NCBI RefSeq assembly: GCF_010093385.1
Contig: NZ_PDWV01000040.1
Coordinates: forward strand, 1-35,757
Source of the DNA: Pseudoxanthomonas mexicana
Lineage (GTDB): Bacteria; Pseudomonadota; Gammaproteobacteria; Xanthomonadales; Xanthomonadaceae
Direction: 5' to 3'
Length of the DNA: 35,757 bases
Shown: positions 17,145 to 24,744 of the stretch, piece after piece
How positions within the stretch are numbered: position 1 is the first letter of the stretch
Layout: the number at the start of each line of letters is the position of its first letter
Position numbers and translations under genes: made by a program
Notes under the pieces: model-generated
The model's database searches: none
Seen by the model: only the letters and a program-made list of their open reading frames with translations
What the model was told of the DNA's origin: nothing

Positions 17145-18508
17145 GACGTGGCCTCGTCGATGGCGTGGCGGGTGACATCGGCGAGCAGCTGCAGTTGCTC
17201 CTCGTCCACGCAGTACGGGGGCATCCAATACAGCACGTCGCCCAGCGGGCGCAGCACCACGCCCCGTGCCAGCGCAGCGCGGTAGGCCTTCAGGCCCACG
17301 CGTGCGGTGGGGGGGAAGGGCGTGGCCTTGTCGCCGTCCCGGGTCAGTTCGAACGCCAGTACCATGCCGGCCTGGCGCACGTCGGCGACATGGCGGTGCG
17401 CGGCCAGCGGTTCGGCCAGCGGGGCCATTCCGCGCGCGGTAATACGGTTGCGCGCCAGGATGTCGTCGTCGCCGAAGACAGCCAGCGACGCCAGCGCGGC
17501 GGCGCAGGCCAGCGGATTGCCGGTGTAGCTGTGCGAATGCAGGAAGGCGCGTTCGCGCGAATCGTCCAGGAAGCCGTCGTAGATCGCCTGCGTGGCCAGC
17601 ACCGCCGCCAACGGCATGAAACCACCGGTCAGGCCCTTCGACAGGCACAGCAGATCGGGCATCACGCCGCTTTGCTCGCTGGCGAACAGCGTGCCGGTAC
17701 GGCCGAAACCCACCGCGATCTCGTCGGCGATCAGGAACGCGCCACTGGTGTCGCAGAGCTCGCGCACGCGGGTCAGGTAGTCCGGATGATGCATGCGCAT
17801 GCCACCGGCGCACTGCACGCGCGGCTCGACGATCACCGCGCAGACCTCGCCGGCGTGACGGTCGAGCAATGCGGCCAGCGCATCGGCGGCGCGCGCGGCG
17901 CATTCGGCCGGCGATTCGCCCGGCTGCGCCAGGTAAGCGTCGGGCGAAGGCGCGAACAGCGCTTCGGCCAGCAGCGGCGCATACACGCGCCGGTACAGCG
18001 GGATGTCGCCCACGGCGAGCGCCCCGAGCGTTTCGCCGTGGTAGCCGTTCTCCAGCGCGATGAACTTCGTCCGACGGTGCTCGCCGCGGTTGTGGAACCA
18101 GTGGAAGGCCATCTTCAGCGCCACTTCCACACCCGCCGAGCCGTTGTCGGCGTAGAACACCTTGGACAGCGGCGCGCGACCGGGCTGCCGCGGCGCGACC
18201 GCCAGCAGGCGCTCGGCCAGTTCGACCGCGGGCGCGTGGGTGAAGCCGGCCAGCATCACCTGTTCCAGTGCCCCGGCCGGCGCGGCGATGGCGGCGCCGA
18301 TGCGTGGCTCGGCATGGCCGAACAGGTTGGTCCACCAACTGCTGACCGCGTCCAGGTAACGCGTGCCGTCATGGCCGATCAGCCAGGCGCCTTCGCCGCG
18401 GGCGATCGGCACCAGCGGCAAGGTGTGCGGGTGCTCACGCATCTGGGTGCAGGGATGCCACAGCACCGACAGGTCGCGGCTACGCCAGTCGTCCGCCTCT
18501 GCTAGCAT
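17135..18508 (-). CDS. bioA: Adenosylmethionine-8-amino-7-oxononanoate aminotransferase
   Basis: A 457-residue PLP-dependent class III aminotransferase of biotin synthesis that converts KAPA to DAPA with S-adenosylmethionine as amino donor. Motifs include WHPCTQM near the N-terminus, AVSSWWTNLFGH, the DEIAVGFGRTG cofactor loop and the PLP lysine in CLSKGLTGG (K291). The frame can extend to a GTG at 18541, but I chose the ATG complementary to 18506-18508. It gives the usual short leader before the WHPCTQM motif and is preceded by AGCGGGA. A TATCAT hexamer (complement of 18542-18547) would also sit as a -10 box just upstream of it. Other bio genes are not adjacent. It is upstream of, and overlaps, rsmE. 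Confidence 0.95.
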   Translation of the reverse strand: MLAEADDWRSRDLSVLWHPCTQMREHPHTLPLVPIARGEGAWLIGHDGTRYLDAVSSWWTNLFGHAEPRIGAAIAAPAGALEQVMLAGFTHAPAVELAERLLAVAPRQPGRAPLSKVFYADNGSAGVEVALKMAFHWFHNRGEHRRTKFIALENGYHGETLGALAVGDIPLYRRVYAPLLAEALFAPSPDAYLAQPGESPAECAARAADALAALLDRHAGEVCAVIVEPRVQCAGGMRMHHPDYLTRVRELCDTSGAFLIADEIAVGFGRTGTLFASEQSGVMPDLLCLSKGLTGGFMPLAAVLATQAIYDGFLDDSRERAFLHSHSYTGNPLACAAALASLAVFGDDDILARNRITARGMAPLAEPLAAHRHVADVRQAGMVLAFELTRDGDKATPFPPTARVGLKAYRAALARGVVLRPLGDVLYWMPPYCVDEEQLQLLADVTRHAIDEATSCD

Positions 18509-18594
18509 TCCCGCTTGATGATCCTGTTGTCGCATCCCCACATGATATCGGGCTCCGCCCCCTGCCGTCGTCGTGCCTCGCGCGCCGGGCGTGG

Positions 18595-19158
18595 ATGTCG
18601 CGCCGCCCGATGAGCCGCCTTCCGATCATCCATGGCATCACCCAGCGCACCGACGGGCCGGACCGGCATGTCGAAGAGCTGGACCTGGAATTCAGCAACG
18701 GCGAGCGCCGCCGCTACCACCGGCTGCGCTCGCAGGGCCATGGCGCGGTGGTCGTGGTGCCGATGCAGGACGACGACACGGTGCTGCTGGTGCGCGAGTA
18801 CGCCGCCGGCATGCACCGCTACGAACTGGGCCTGGTGAAGGGCCGCATCGATGCGGGCGAGACGCCGGAGCAGGCGGCCGACCGCGAACTGAAGGAAGAA
18901 GCCGGCTTCGGCGCGCGCCGCATCGACGTGCTGCGTGCCCTGACCCTGGCGCCCACCTACATGAGCCACCAGTCCTGGCTGGTGGTGGCAAGAGACCTGT
19001 ACCCCGAGCGCCTGCCGGGGGACGAACCCGAGGAGTTGGAAGTAGTGCCCTGGAAGTTGCAAGACCTCGATCGGCTGATGCTGCGCGAGGATTTTTCGGA
19101 AGGCCGTTCGCTGGCGGCGCTGTTCATCGCCCGCGAATGGTTGAAAGAGCGGACATGA
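18595..19158 (+). CDS. nudE: ADP-compounds (ADP-ribose/NADH) Nudix hydrolase NudE
   Basis: A 187-residue Nudix hydrolase closely following E. coli NudE. It has DLEFSNGERRRYHRL, VVVPMQDDDTVLLVREYAAG, the Nudix box G83 to about 105 (G-x5-E-x7-REL-x-EE-x-GF) and a conserved C-terminal half (APTYMSHQ, ALFIAREWLKER). NudE cleaves ADP-ribose, Ap3A and NADH to AMP products. The start may instead be the ATG at 18610 (MSRLPIIHG), which better matches the NudE N-terminal length; neither has a clear ribosome-binding site. It is divergent from bioA and overlaps cysQ by ATGA, forming a nucleotide-sanitation set with cysQ and mazG. Confidence 0.93.
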   Translation: MSRRPMSRLPIIHGITQRTDGPDRHVEELDLEFSNGERRRYHRLRSQGHGAVVVVPMQDDDTVLLVREYAAGMHRYELGLVKGRIDAGETPEQAADRELKEEAGFGARRIDVLRALTLAPTYMSHQSWLVVARDLYPERLPGDEPEELEVVPWKLQDLDRLMLREDFSEGRSLAALFIAREWLKERT

Positions 19159-19991
19159 GCCGCATGACCACCGACCTGCACGAAGCCGTCATCGTCATCG
19201 CCCGCGAAGCGGGCCAGGCCATCATGGCCGTGTACGAAGGCACCTTCGACGTACAGCAGAAGACCGACGACAGCCCGCTGACCGCCGCCGACATGGCCGC
19301 CCACCAAGTGATCACCGATGGCCTGCGCCGGCTCACGCCGCAATGGCCGGTGCTGTCGGAAGAAGCCGCCGACATCCCCTGGAGCGAACGCAGCCAATGG
19401 CCGACCTACTGGCTGGTGGATCCGCTGGACGGCACCCGCGAGTTCATCAAGCGCAATGGCGAGTTCACCGTCAACATCGCGCTGATCGAGCAGAACGAAC
19501 CCATCTTCGGGGTGGTGCACGCGCCGGTGACCGGCGAGACCTGGCCCGCCCGCCAGGGCCGCAATGCCTACCGCCGCGTGGGCCAGGTGGATACGCAGAT
19601 CCGCACGCGCTCGCCCGCGACCGGCGCGCTGAAGGTCGCCGCCAGCCGTTCGCATCGCGATGCGCGCACCCAGGCCTTCCTGGATGCGATGGGCGGCATC
19701 GAGGAGATGTCGCTGGGATCGTCGCTGAAGTTCTGCCGCATCGCCGAGGGCGCGCTGGACGTCTACCCGCGTTTCGGCCCGACCAGCGAATGGGATACCG
19801 CCGCAGCGCAGTGCGTACTGGAAGCGGCGGGCGGCGCACTGCTGGCGCCGGATGGCCGCGCGTCCCGCTACAACCGCCGCGAGACGCTGCTCAACGGCGA
19901 CTTCGTCGCGCTGGGCGACATGACGCTGCCGTGGCGGACGTGGCTGGCGCAGGCGCTGGGGGATGAACATGGACATGCCCGCATCGCCTGA
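19155..19991 (+). CDS. cysQ: 3'(2'),5'-bisphosphate nucleotidase CysQ
   Basis: A 278-residue inositol-monophosphatase-fold enzyme that removes the 3' phosphate from PAP, a by-product of sulfate assimilation and acyl-carrier-protein synthesis. Metal-binding motifs are complete: SEEAADIPW, DPLDGTREFIKRNGEFTVNI and the C-terminal EWDTAAAQCVLEAAGG. The N-terminus has DDSPLTAADMAAH. The start overlaps the nudE stop (ATGA), and its end overlaps mazG by 29 bp, showing tight co-transcription. Confidence 0.95.
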   Translation: MSRMTTDLHEAVIVIAREAGQAIMAVYEGTFDVQQKTDDSPLTAADMAAHQVITDGLRRLTPQWPVLSEEAADIPWSERSQWPTYWLVDPLDGTREFIKRNGEFTVNIALIEQNEPIFGVVHAPVTGETWPARQGRNAYRRVGQVDTQIRTRSPATGALKVAASRSHRDARTQAFLDAMGGIEEMSLGSSLKFCRIAEGALDVYPRFGPTSEWDTAAAQCVLEAAGGALLAPDGRASRYNRRETLLNGDFVALGDMTLPWRTWLAQALGDEHGHARIA

Positions 19992-20796
19992 CGGCGGTAT
20001 CGCGCGCCTTCAGGCCATCATGGCGCGCCTGCGCGATCCCGACGGGGGTTGTCCGTGGGACTTGGAGCAGGATTTCTCGACCATTGCGCCCTACACGGTC
20101 GAGGAGGCGTACGAAGTCGCCGACGCGATCGACCGCGGCGACCTGCCCGCACTGAAGGACGAACTGGGCGACCTGCTGCTGCAGGTCGTTTTCCATGCGC
20201 AGATGGCGCAGGAGAAGGGCGCTTTCGTGTTCGACGATGTCGTCACCGCCATCTGCGACAAGATGGTCCGCCGGCATCCGCACGTGTTCGGTGATGCCTC
20301 CTTTGCCGATGCCGAAGCGCAGACCGTCAACTGGGAAGCGATCAAGGCCGCCGAGCGCAAGGCCGCCGGCGAGGAGGACACCTCGGCGCTGGCAGGCGTC
20401 TCCCGGGGGCTTCCCGAATGGCAGCGCGCAGTGAAGCTGCAGTCGCGCGCGGCGCGCGTGGGTTTCGACTGGCCGGGCACCGCGCCGGTGATCGACAAGC
20501 TGCACGAGGAGATCGACGAAGTCCGCGTCGAACTCGCCGCGGCGCCGTCGCCCGAACGCGACGCACGGCTGGAGGACGAGATCGGCGACCTCCTCTTTGT
20601 GGCCGCCAACCTCGCGCGTCATGCGAAGGTAGACGTGGGCGGCGCGCTGCGCCGGGCCAACCTGAAGTTCGAGCGCCGCTTCCGCGCGATGGAGGCGCTG
20701 GCTGCCGCCGAAGGCACCACGATGGCGGCGCTGTCGCTGGAGCAGCAGGAAGCGCTGTGGGCGAGGGTGAAGCGAGAGGAGCGCGGCGGGGCGTAA
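19963..20796 (+). CDS. mazG: Nucleoside triphosphate pyrophosphohydrolase MazG
   Basis: A 277-residue tandem MazG-domain protein (E. coli 263). The first domain has [14 protein letters not shown], the metal-binding [10 protein letters not shown] and [14 protein letters not shown]. The second has [27 protein letters not shown] and [15 protein letters not shown]. MazG hydrolyses NTPs and dNTPs to monophosphates, cleans up non-canonical nucleotides and influences ppGpp level in E. coli. The ATG at 19963 follows GGGGG; ATGs at 19969 and 19975 are alternatives. It is the last gene of the nudE-cysQ-mazG set and is followed by repeat palindromes. Confidence 0.96.
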   Translation: MNMDMPASPDGGIARLQAIMARLRDPDGGCPWDLEQDFSTIAPYTVEEAYEVADAIDRGDLPALKDELGDLLLQVVFHAQMAQEKGAFVFDDVVTAICDKMVRRHPHVFGDASFADAEAQTVNWEAIKAAERKAAGEEDTSALAGVSRGLPEWQRAVKLQSRAARVGFDWPGTAPVIDKLHEEIDEVRVELAAAPSPERDARLEDEIGDLLFVAANLARHAKVDVGGALRRANLKFERRFRAMEALAAAEGTTMAALSLEQQEALWARVKREERGGA

Positions 20797-20823
20797 GGAC
20801 GCTGCCTCAACCCCGCTCCGGAT

Positions 20824-20850
20824 CGTCATTCCCGCGACGGCGGGAACCCG
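20824..20850. repeat. Intergenic palindrome of the TCATTCCCGC type
   Basis: A hairpin TTCCCGC (20829-20835), loop GACG, GCGGGAA (20840-20846) within CGTCATTCCCGCGACGGCGGGAACCCG. Sequences of this pattern are dispersed between genes in many proteobacteria, including xanthomonads. It is 28 bp after mazG and could act as a 3'-end structure, though it lacks a T tract. Confidence 0.6.
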
Positions 20851-20910
20851 TCGCACTTCCGCGCATCGCTTGTGGCCCGCCCGGGATGCCGTCATGGCCG
20901 ATGGGCTGGC

Positions 20911-20932
20911 GGCGGGCCGGGGCCCGCCCTAC
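20911..20932 (-). repeat. GTAG-type REP palindrome, copy 3, just upstream of ynfA
   Basis: On the minus strand: GTAG, GGCGGGC, loop CCCG, GCCCGCC. This is the same element and sequence as the two copies near rsmE. It ends 9 bp before the ynfA ATG, so it occupies the ribosome-binding region of that gene. Confidence 0.7.
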
Positions 20933-20941
20933 GCTGTCCCC

Positions 20942-21265
20942 ATGAAGACCCTGCTGCTGTTCCTGGTCACCGCACTGGCCGAGATCGTCGGCTGCTATCT
21001 GCCCTATCTGTGGTTGCGCAAGGGCGGCAGCGCCTGGCTGCTGGTGCCGGCCGCGGCCAGCCTGGCGCTGTTCGCCTGGCTGCTGACGCTGCACCCCACG
21101 GCTTCGGGTCGGGTCTATGCGGCCTATGGCGGTGTCTACATCACCATGGCGATCTTCTGGCTGTGGGCCGTGGACGCGGTGAAACCCACGCGCTGGGACC
21201 TGCTGGGCGCCGGCTTGTGCCTGGCCGGCATGGCGGTGATCATGTTCTCGCCACGCGCCGCCTGA
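20942..21265 (+). CDS. YnfA family (UPF0060) inner-membrane protein
   Basis: A 107-residue protein with four predicted membrane helices (about 2-22, 29-49, 58-78 and 84-102). It matches YnfA in length (108) and motifs: [30 protein letters not shown] and [18 protein letters not shown]. YnfA resembles small multidrug resistance transporters and may export toxic cations, but its physiological substrate is not settled. The start codon follows a REP palindrome, and no usual ribosome-binding site is visible. Confidence 0.92.
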   Translation: MKTLLLFLVTALAEIVGCYLPYLWLRKGGSAWLLVPAAASLALFAWLLTLHPTASGRVYAAYGGVYITMAIFWLWAVDAVKPTRWDLLGAGLCLAGMAVIMFSPRAA

Positions 21266-21281
21266 CCCTGTGGGAGGGGAC

Positions 21282-21584
21282 ATGAGCCGCTTCGCCAGCT
21301 TCCGCGAGTTCTATCCGTTCTATCTGGCCGAGCACAGCAACCGCACCTCGCGCAGGCTGCATTTCATCGGCAGCTGCGGCGTGCTGGCCCTGGTGGCGCT
21401 GGCCGTTGTCGAACGCAATGCCTGGTGGCTGCTCGCCGCGCTGTTCTGCGGCTATGGTTTCGCGTGGGTCGGCCACTTCTTCTTCGAAAAGAACCGCCCC
21501 GCGACCTTCAAGCACCCGTTCTATTCCTTTGCCGGCGACTGGGTGATGTTCAAGGACATCCTGACAGGGAAGATCCGGTTCTGA
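21282..21584 (+). CDS. DUF962 / Mpo1-like membrane protein
   Basis: A 100-residue protein with FYLAEHSNRTSRRLHFIGS near the N-terminus, two membrane helices (about 26-60) and the conserved WVGHFFFEKNRPATFKHPFYSF segment. These are the hallmark His and Asn/Arg residues of the DUF962/Mpo1 family. Yeast Mpo1 is an iron-dependent dioxygenase in fatty-acid alpha-oxidation; bacterial members are uncharacterised. A strong ribosome-binding site GGGAGGGG (21272-21279) precedes the ATG. The stop overlaps the next start (TGATG), so the unknown gene that follows is co-translated. Confidence 0.88.
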   Translation: MSRFASFREFYPFYLAEHSNRTSRRLHFIGSCGVLALVALAVVERNAWWLLAALFCGYGFAWVGHFFFEKNRPATFKHPFYSFAGDWVMFKDILTGKIRF

Positions 21585-22129
21585 TGGAGGATCGTCGGTA
21601 TCGTCTGGGTCACCGTCAGGGGGACCGCTGGGTGGCCTATCGCCATGCCGCAACGTTCGAGGCTGGCGACAGAGTGATCGCAGGCATACCGTCAAGCGAT
21701 CCAGGCGTTCTCCAGTCGTTGGTGAGCTTGCTGCGGGGGCCTTTGCGCCTGCTTTACGTGCTACACACCCCGCGCGGCGAGGCGGCAGCTGGTCGCTATG
21801 AAAGTCCTGAAATCTCCGTGGAGCAGACCAGCCTCTTCATCCGGCGGTTCTCGGACTTTCTGGCAGCCGATGGACGCTTCGATCTCTGGGTCCATTCGGC
21901 AACGGATCACGCCACCCTCGTTTGGGACCGGCACGATCAACTGTTCGGTTACGGCCCTGTCGACCTGTTCGTGTCCAGATTCCGCGAGATGGGGTTTGTC
22001 GCCGGACGTGTCGAAGTTCCGGGGCAACACGAGCACCATTACCGTGCGGAGATGGATGTGCACGCTGCCGATCTCCTGGCAGCGTTCGACTGGCGTCACA
22101 GCCCGCTGCGGCCGGAAGACGAGCAGTAG
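21584..22129 (+). CDS. Conserved-looking protein of unknown function
   Basis: A soluble 181-residue protein with no signal peptide or membrane segment. I do not recognise the family with confidence. It has ordered alpha/beta-like sequence with possible functional residues: LLYVLHTPRGE, FDLWVHSATDHATLVWDRHD, GYGPVDLF and a His-rich PGQHEHHYRAEMD stretch. The start is the ATG at 21584 overlapping the stop of the DUF962 gene (TGATG). Base composition is lower (about 60 % GC in a sampled stretch, against nearly 70 % around), which could mean recent acquisition or weaker codon selection. Coding is supported by the overlap, length and protein-like composition. Confidence 0.75.
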   Translation: MEDRRYRLGHRQGDRWVAYRHAATFEAGDRVIAGIPSSDPGVLQSLVSLLRGPLRLLYVLHTPRGEAAAGRYESPEISVEQTSLFIRRFSDFLAADGRFDLWVHSATDHATLVWDRHDQLFGYGPVDLFVSRFREMGFVAGRVEVPGQHEHHYRAEMDVHAADLLAAFDWRHSPLRPEDEQ

Positions 22130-22156
22130 CCGTCGTTGGAGGGGCGCGTGCCCGTC

Positions 22157-22495
22157 CTATTCGTAGAACATCAGGAACGCCGCGCCCACGATCAGGGCGA
22201 ACGCCGCGTAGTGGTTCCACTTCAGCGGCTGGCCCAGGTACCACGTGCTGAAGCCGGCGAAGACCAGCAGGGTCAGGATCTCCTGGATCGTCTTCAGCTG
22301 GACCACCGAATAGACCGCGCTGCCGATCCGGTTGGCGGGCACCATCAGCGAGTACTCGAAGAAGGCGATGCCCCAACTGGCGAGGATCGCCACCACCAGG
22401 GGCGCGGACTTGTATTTCAGGTGCCCGTACCAGGCGAAGGTCATGAAGACGTTGGAGGCCAGCAGCAGGCACAGGGGCAGGACGCGTTCGAGCAT
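22157..22495 (-). CDS. DMT-superfamily DUF486 membrane protein
   Basis: A 112-residue protein with four hydrophobic segments, typical of the DUF486 family related to drug/metabolite transporters. Recognisable motifs are NVFMTFAWYGHLK, WGIAFFEYSLMVPANRIG, the QLKTIQEILTL loop and the C-terminal FALIVGAAFLMFY. The substrate is unknown. It is convergent with the unknown gene at 21584 and divergent from the response regulator. Start and length agree with the family. Confidence 0.9.
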   Translation of the reverse strand: MLERVLPLCLLLASNVFMTFAWYGHLKYKSAPLVVAILASWGIAFFEYSLMVPANRIGSAVYSVVQLKTIQEILTLLVFAGFSTWYLGQPLKWNHYAAFALIVGAAFLMFYE

Positions 22496-22624
22496 GGGGG
22501 GTCATTCGAAAAAGGGATGGCAGAGCGTAATCCCAACTGCCGGCTGAATGGAGCCTGCGTCTTCACACGGTGTCTACCGGCAGACAGGTAGTTTCACAAA
22601 CCTGAAGCCTTTCAAGGAGCTGTC

Positions 22625-23326
22625 ATGCGACACAGTCAGGAAACCGCAGGTCTGGTGCTGGTGGTGGAAGACAACCGCAACATTTCCGAGATGATCGGGG
22701 AATACCTGGAAGGACGCGGATTCGAGGTCGACTACGCCACCGACGGCCTGGACGGCTACCGCCTGGCCGTGGAGAACAGCTACGACGTGCTGGTGCTGGA
22801 CCTGATGCTGCCGCGCCTGGACGGCATGGAAGTCTGCAAGCGGCTGCGCAACGAGGCGCGCAAGTCCACGCCGGTGCTGATGCTGACCGCACGCGACACC
22901 CTGGACGACAAGCTGACCGGGCTGAGTTCCGGTGCCGACGATTACCTGACCAAGCCCTTCGCGATCCAGGAACTGGAAGCCCGCCTGCGGGCGCTGATCC
23001 GCCGCGAGCGCCGCCAGGTGGGTGCCGAAGTGCTGAAGGTCGCCGATCTGGTGCTGGACCCGGTCAGCATGCGGGCCACCCGCGGCGGCACCGAGCTGAT
23101 GCTGTCGCCCATAGGCCTGCGCCTGCTGACCATCCTGATGCGCGAATCGCCGCGCGTGGTGACCCGCCAGGAGATCGAACGCGAGATCTGGGGCAACGGC
23201 CTGCCGGACTCGGACACCCTGCGCAGCCACCTGTACAACCTGCGCAAGGTGATCGACAAGCCGTTCGACAAGCCGTTGCTGCACACCGTGCAGAGCGCGG
23301 GCTACCGCATCGCCGACATCGGCTGA
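22625..23326 (+). CDS. OmpR/PhoB-type response regulator
   Basis: A 233-residue two-domain regulator. Its receiver (about 10-125) has E15-D16, phosphoacceptor D59 in LDLMLPRLDG and the K of DDYLTKPF. The winged-helix DNA-binding domain (about 135-233) has RQEIEREIWGN and LRSHLYNLRKVID plus the terminal HTVQSAGYRI. A good ribosome-binding site AAGGAGC lies 5 bp before the ATG. It is followed after 49 bp by its likely partner kinase, then by MacAB-like efflux genes, so it may control them; the target is inference. I do not assign a specific regulator name. Confidence 0.93.
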   Translation: MRHSQETAGLVLVVEDNRNISEMIGEYLEGRGFEVDYATDGLDGYRLAVENSYDVLVLDLMLPRLDGMEVCKRLRNEARKSTPVLMLTARDTLDDKLTGLSSGADDYLTKPFAIQELEARLRALIRRERRQVGAEVLKVADLVLDPVSMRATRGGTELMLSPIGLRLLTILMRESPRVVTRQEIEREIWGNGLPDSDTLRSHLYNLRKVIDKPFDKPLLHTVQSAGYRIADIG

Positions 23327-23375
23327 CCCGGCCGTCCGCGCGCGGCATACTCCGGCTTTCGCCCGACGGATCCCC

Positions 23376-24647
23376 ATGCGCCACGGCCTGCCACGCAAGC
23401 TCAGGATCGCCTTCATCCTGCAGGCCGTCATGGTCAGCCTGGCCATCGTGCTGGGCGTGTACCTGATCTCCGCGGTCATCAAGCACAGCCTGATGAACAC
23501 CGCGCTGCAGGAAGAAGCCGCGCACTTCTGGGAGCTGTACAGCGCCAGCACCGCACAACCCCCGCCGAACACGCACAACCTGCGCGGCTACCTGGTGGTG
23601 AAGGGTCATTCCAACCTGGTGCTGCCCGAGAACCTGCGCGACCTCCGGCCCGGCTTCCACGAACTCAAGGACGACGACCTGCTGGTGCTGGTGGACGAAC
23701 AGCCCGCCGGGCGCCTGTACCTGGTGTTCCTGCGCTCGCAGGCCGAGCGGCTGGCGTTCTACTTCGGTACCGTGCCGATCATCATGACGCTGGTGGCGAT
23801 CTACCTGGTGTCCTGGCTGACCTACCGCGCGTCCAAGCGGCTGGTCTCGCCGGTCAGCTGGCTGGCACGGCAGGTGGCCGAGTGGGACCCGCGTCGTCCC
23901 GACGTCAGCACCCTGGCCGCCGACCGCCTGCCCAACGACGTGCAGGGCGAGGCGCGCCAGCTGGCCGCCGCCCTGCCCGGGCTGGCGCAGCGCGTGACCG
24001 CGCATGTGGCGCGCGAGCGCGACTTCCCCCGCGACGCCAGCCACGAACTGCGCACGCCGCTGACGGTGATCCGCGTGGCCAGCGACATGGCGATGGCCGA
24101 GGATTCGCCGCCGCGGGTGGCGCGCGCCCTGCAGCGCATCCAGCGGGCGGGCCGCGACATGGAAGCGGGGATCGACGCCTTCCTCATCCTGGCCCGCGAG
24201 GCCGAGGGCGAGCCGCAGAGCGAGGATTTCGACGTGGCCGACATCGTCATGGACGAGGCCGAGAATGCGCGCGCGCTGCTGCTCAACAAGCCGGTGGACC
24301 TGGAAGTCACCCTGCATGCGCGCCCGCGGCTGCATGCGCCACCGAGGGTGTTCCAGGTGGTGGTGAGCAACCTGCTGCGCAACGCCTGTTCCTACACGGA
24401 CCGTGGACGGATCGACGTGATCCTGGAGCCGGACCGGGTGATCGTGCGCGATACGGGCATCGGCATGTCGGCCGAATCGATGGTGCGGGTCTTCGAGCCC
24501 TTCTACCGTGCCGACCCCAGCCGGCCGCAGGGCAGCGGACTGGGCCTGTCCATCGTCAGCCGTCTGTGCGACCGGTTCGGCTGGAAGATCGAGCTGGACA
24601 GCGAGCTGGGACGCGGCACCACCGCGACGATCCGCTTCGTTCCGTAA
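23376..24647 (+). CDS. Sensor histidine kinase (inner membrane)
   Basis: A 423-residue kinase. TM1 is at about 10-32, a periplasmic sensor of about 95 residues follows, TM2 is at about 130-150, then a HAMP-like linker. The H box has H223 in RDASHELRTPLTV. The HATPase domain has an N box (NLLRNACSYTDRG), a G1 box (VRDTGIGMS), an F box (VFEPFYRADP) and a G2 box (GSGLGLSIVSRL). It should phosphorylate the preceding regulator. The periplasmic part has no recognised ligand fold. All catalytic motifs are intact. Confidence 0.93.
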   Translation: MRHGLPRKLRIAFILQAVMVSLAIVLGVYLISAVIKHSLMNTALQEEAAHFWELYSASTAQPPPNTHNLRGYLVVKGHSNLVLPENLRDLRPGFHELKDDDLLVLVDEQPAGRLYLVFLRSQAERLAFYFGTVPIIMTLVAIYLVSWLTYRASKRLVSPVSWLARQVAEWDPRRPDVSTLAADRLPNDVQGEARQLAAALPGLAQRVTAHVARERDFPRDASHELRTPLTVIRVASDMAMAEDSPPRVARALQRIQRAGRDMEAGIDAFLILAREAEGEPQSEDFDVADIVMDEAENARALLLNKPVDLEVTLHARPRLHAPPRVFQVVVSNLLRNACSYTDRGRIDVILEPDRVIVRDTGIGMSAESMVRVFEPFYRADPSRPQGSGLGLSIVSRLCDRFGWKIELDSELGRGTTATIRFVP

Positions 24648-24744
24648 TCTATAGGGGAACCGACCGGCGCGCGGGGCTGTCAACGCCGCGGCCCCTGGTG
24701 CGTTACCGTCCCCCGACTCCCCACCTTCCGAGCCGACTCACTGC

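Noticed and set aside
16413-18338. One 641-codon minus-strand frame spanning rsmE and bioA
   Set aside because: Only its last 243 codons are RsmE. The part before is an out-of-frame reading of bioA, so there is no fusion protein.
18573-19991. A long frame that would fuse extra N-terminal sequence to CysQ
   Set aside because: The extra part is an out-of-frame reading of nudE; CysQ begins at the ATGA overlap at 19155.
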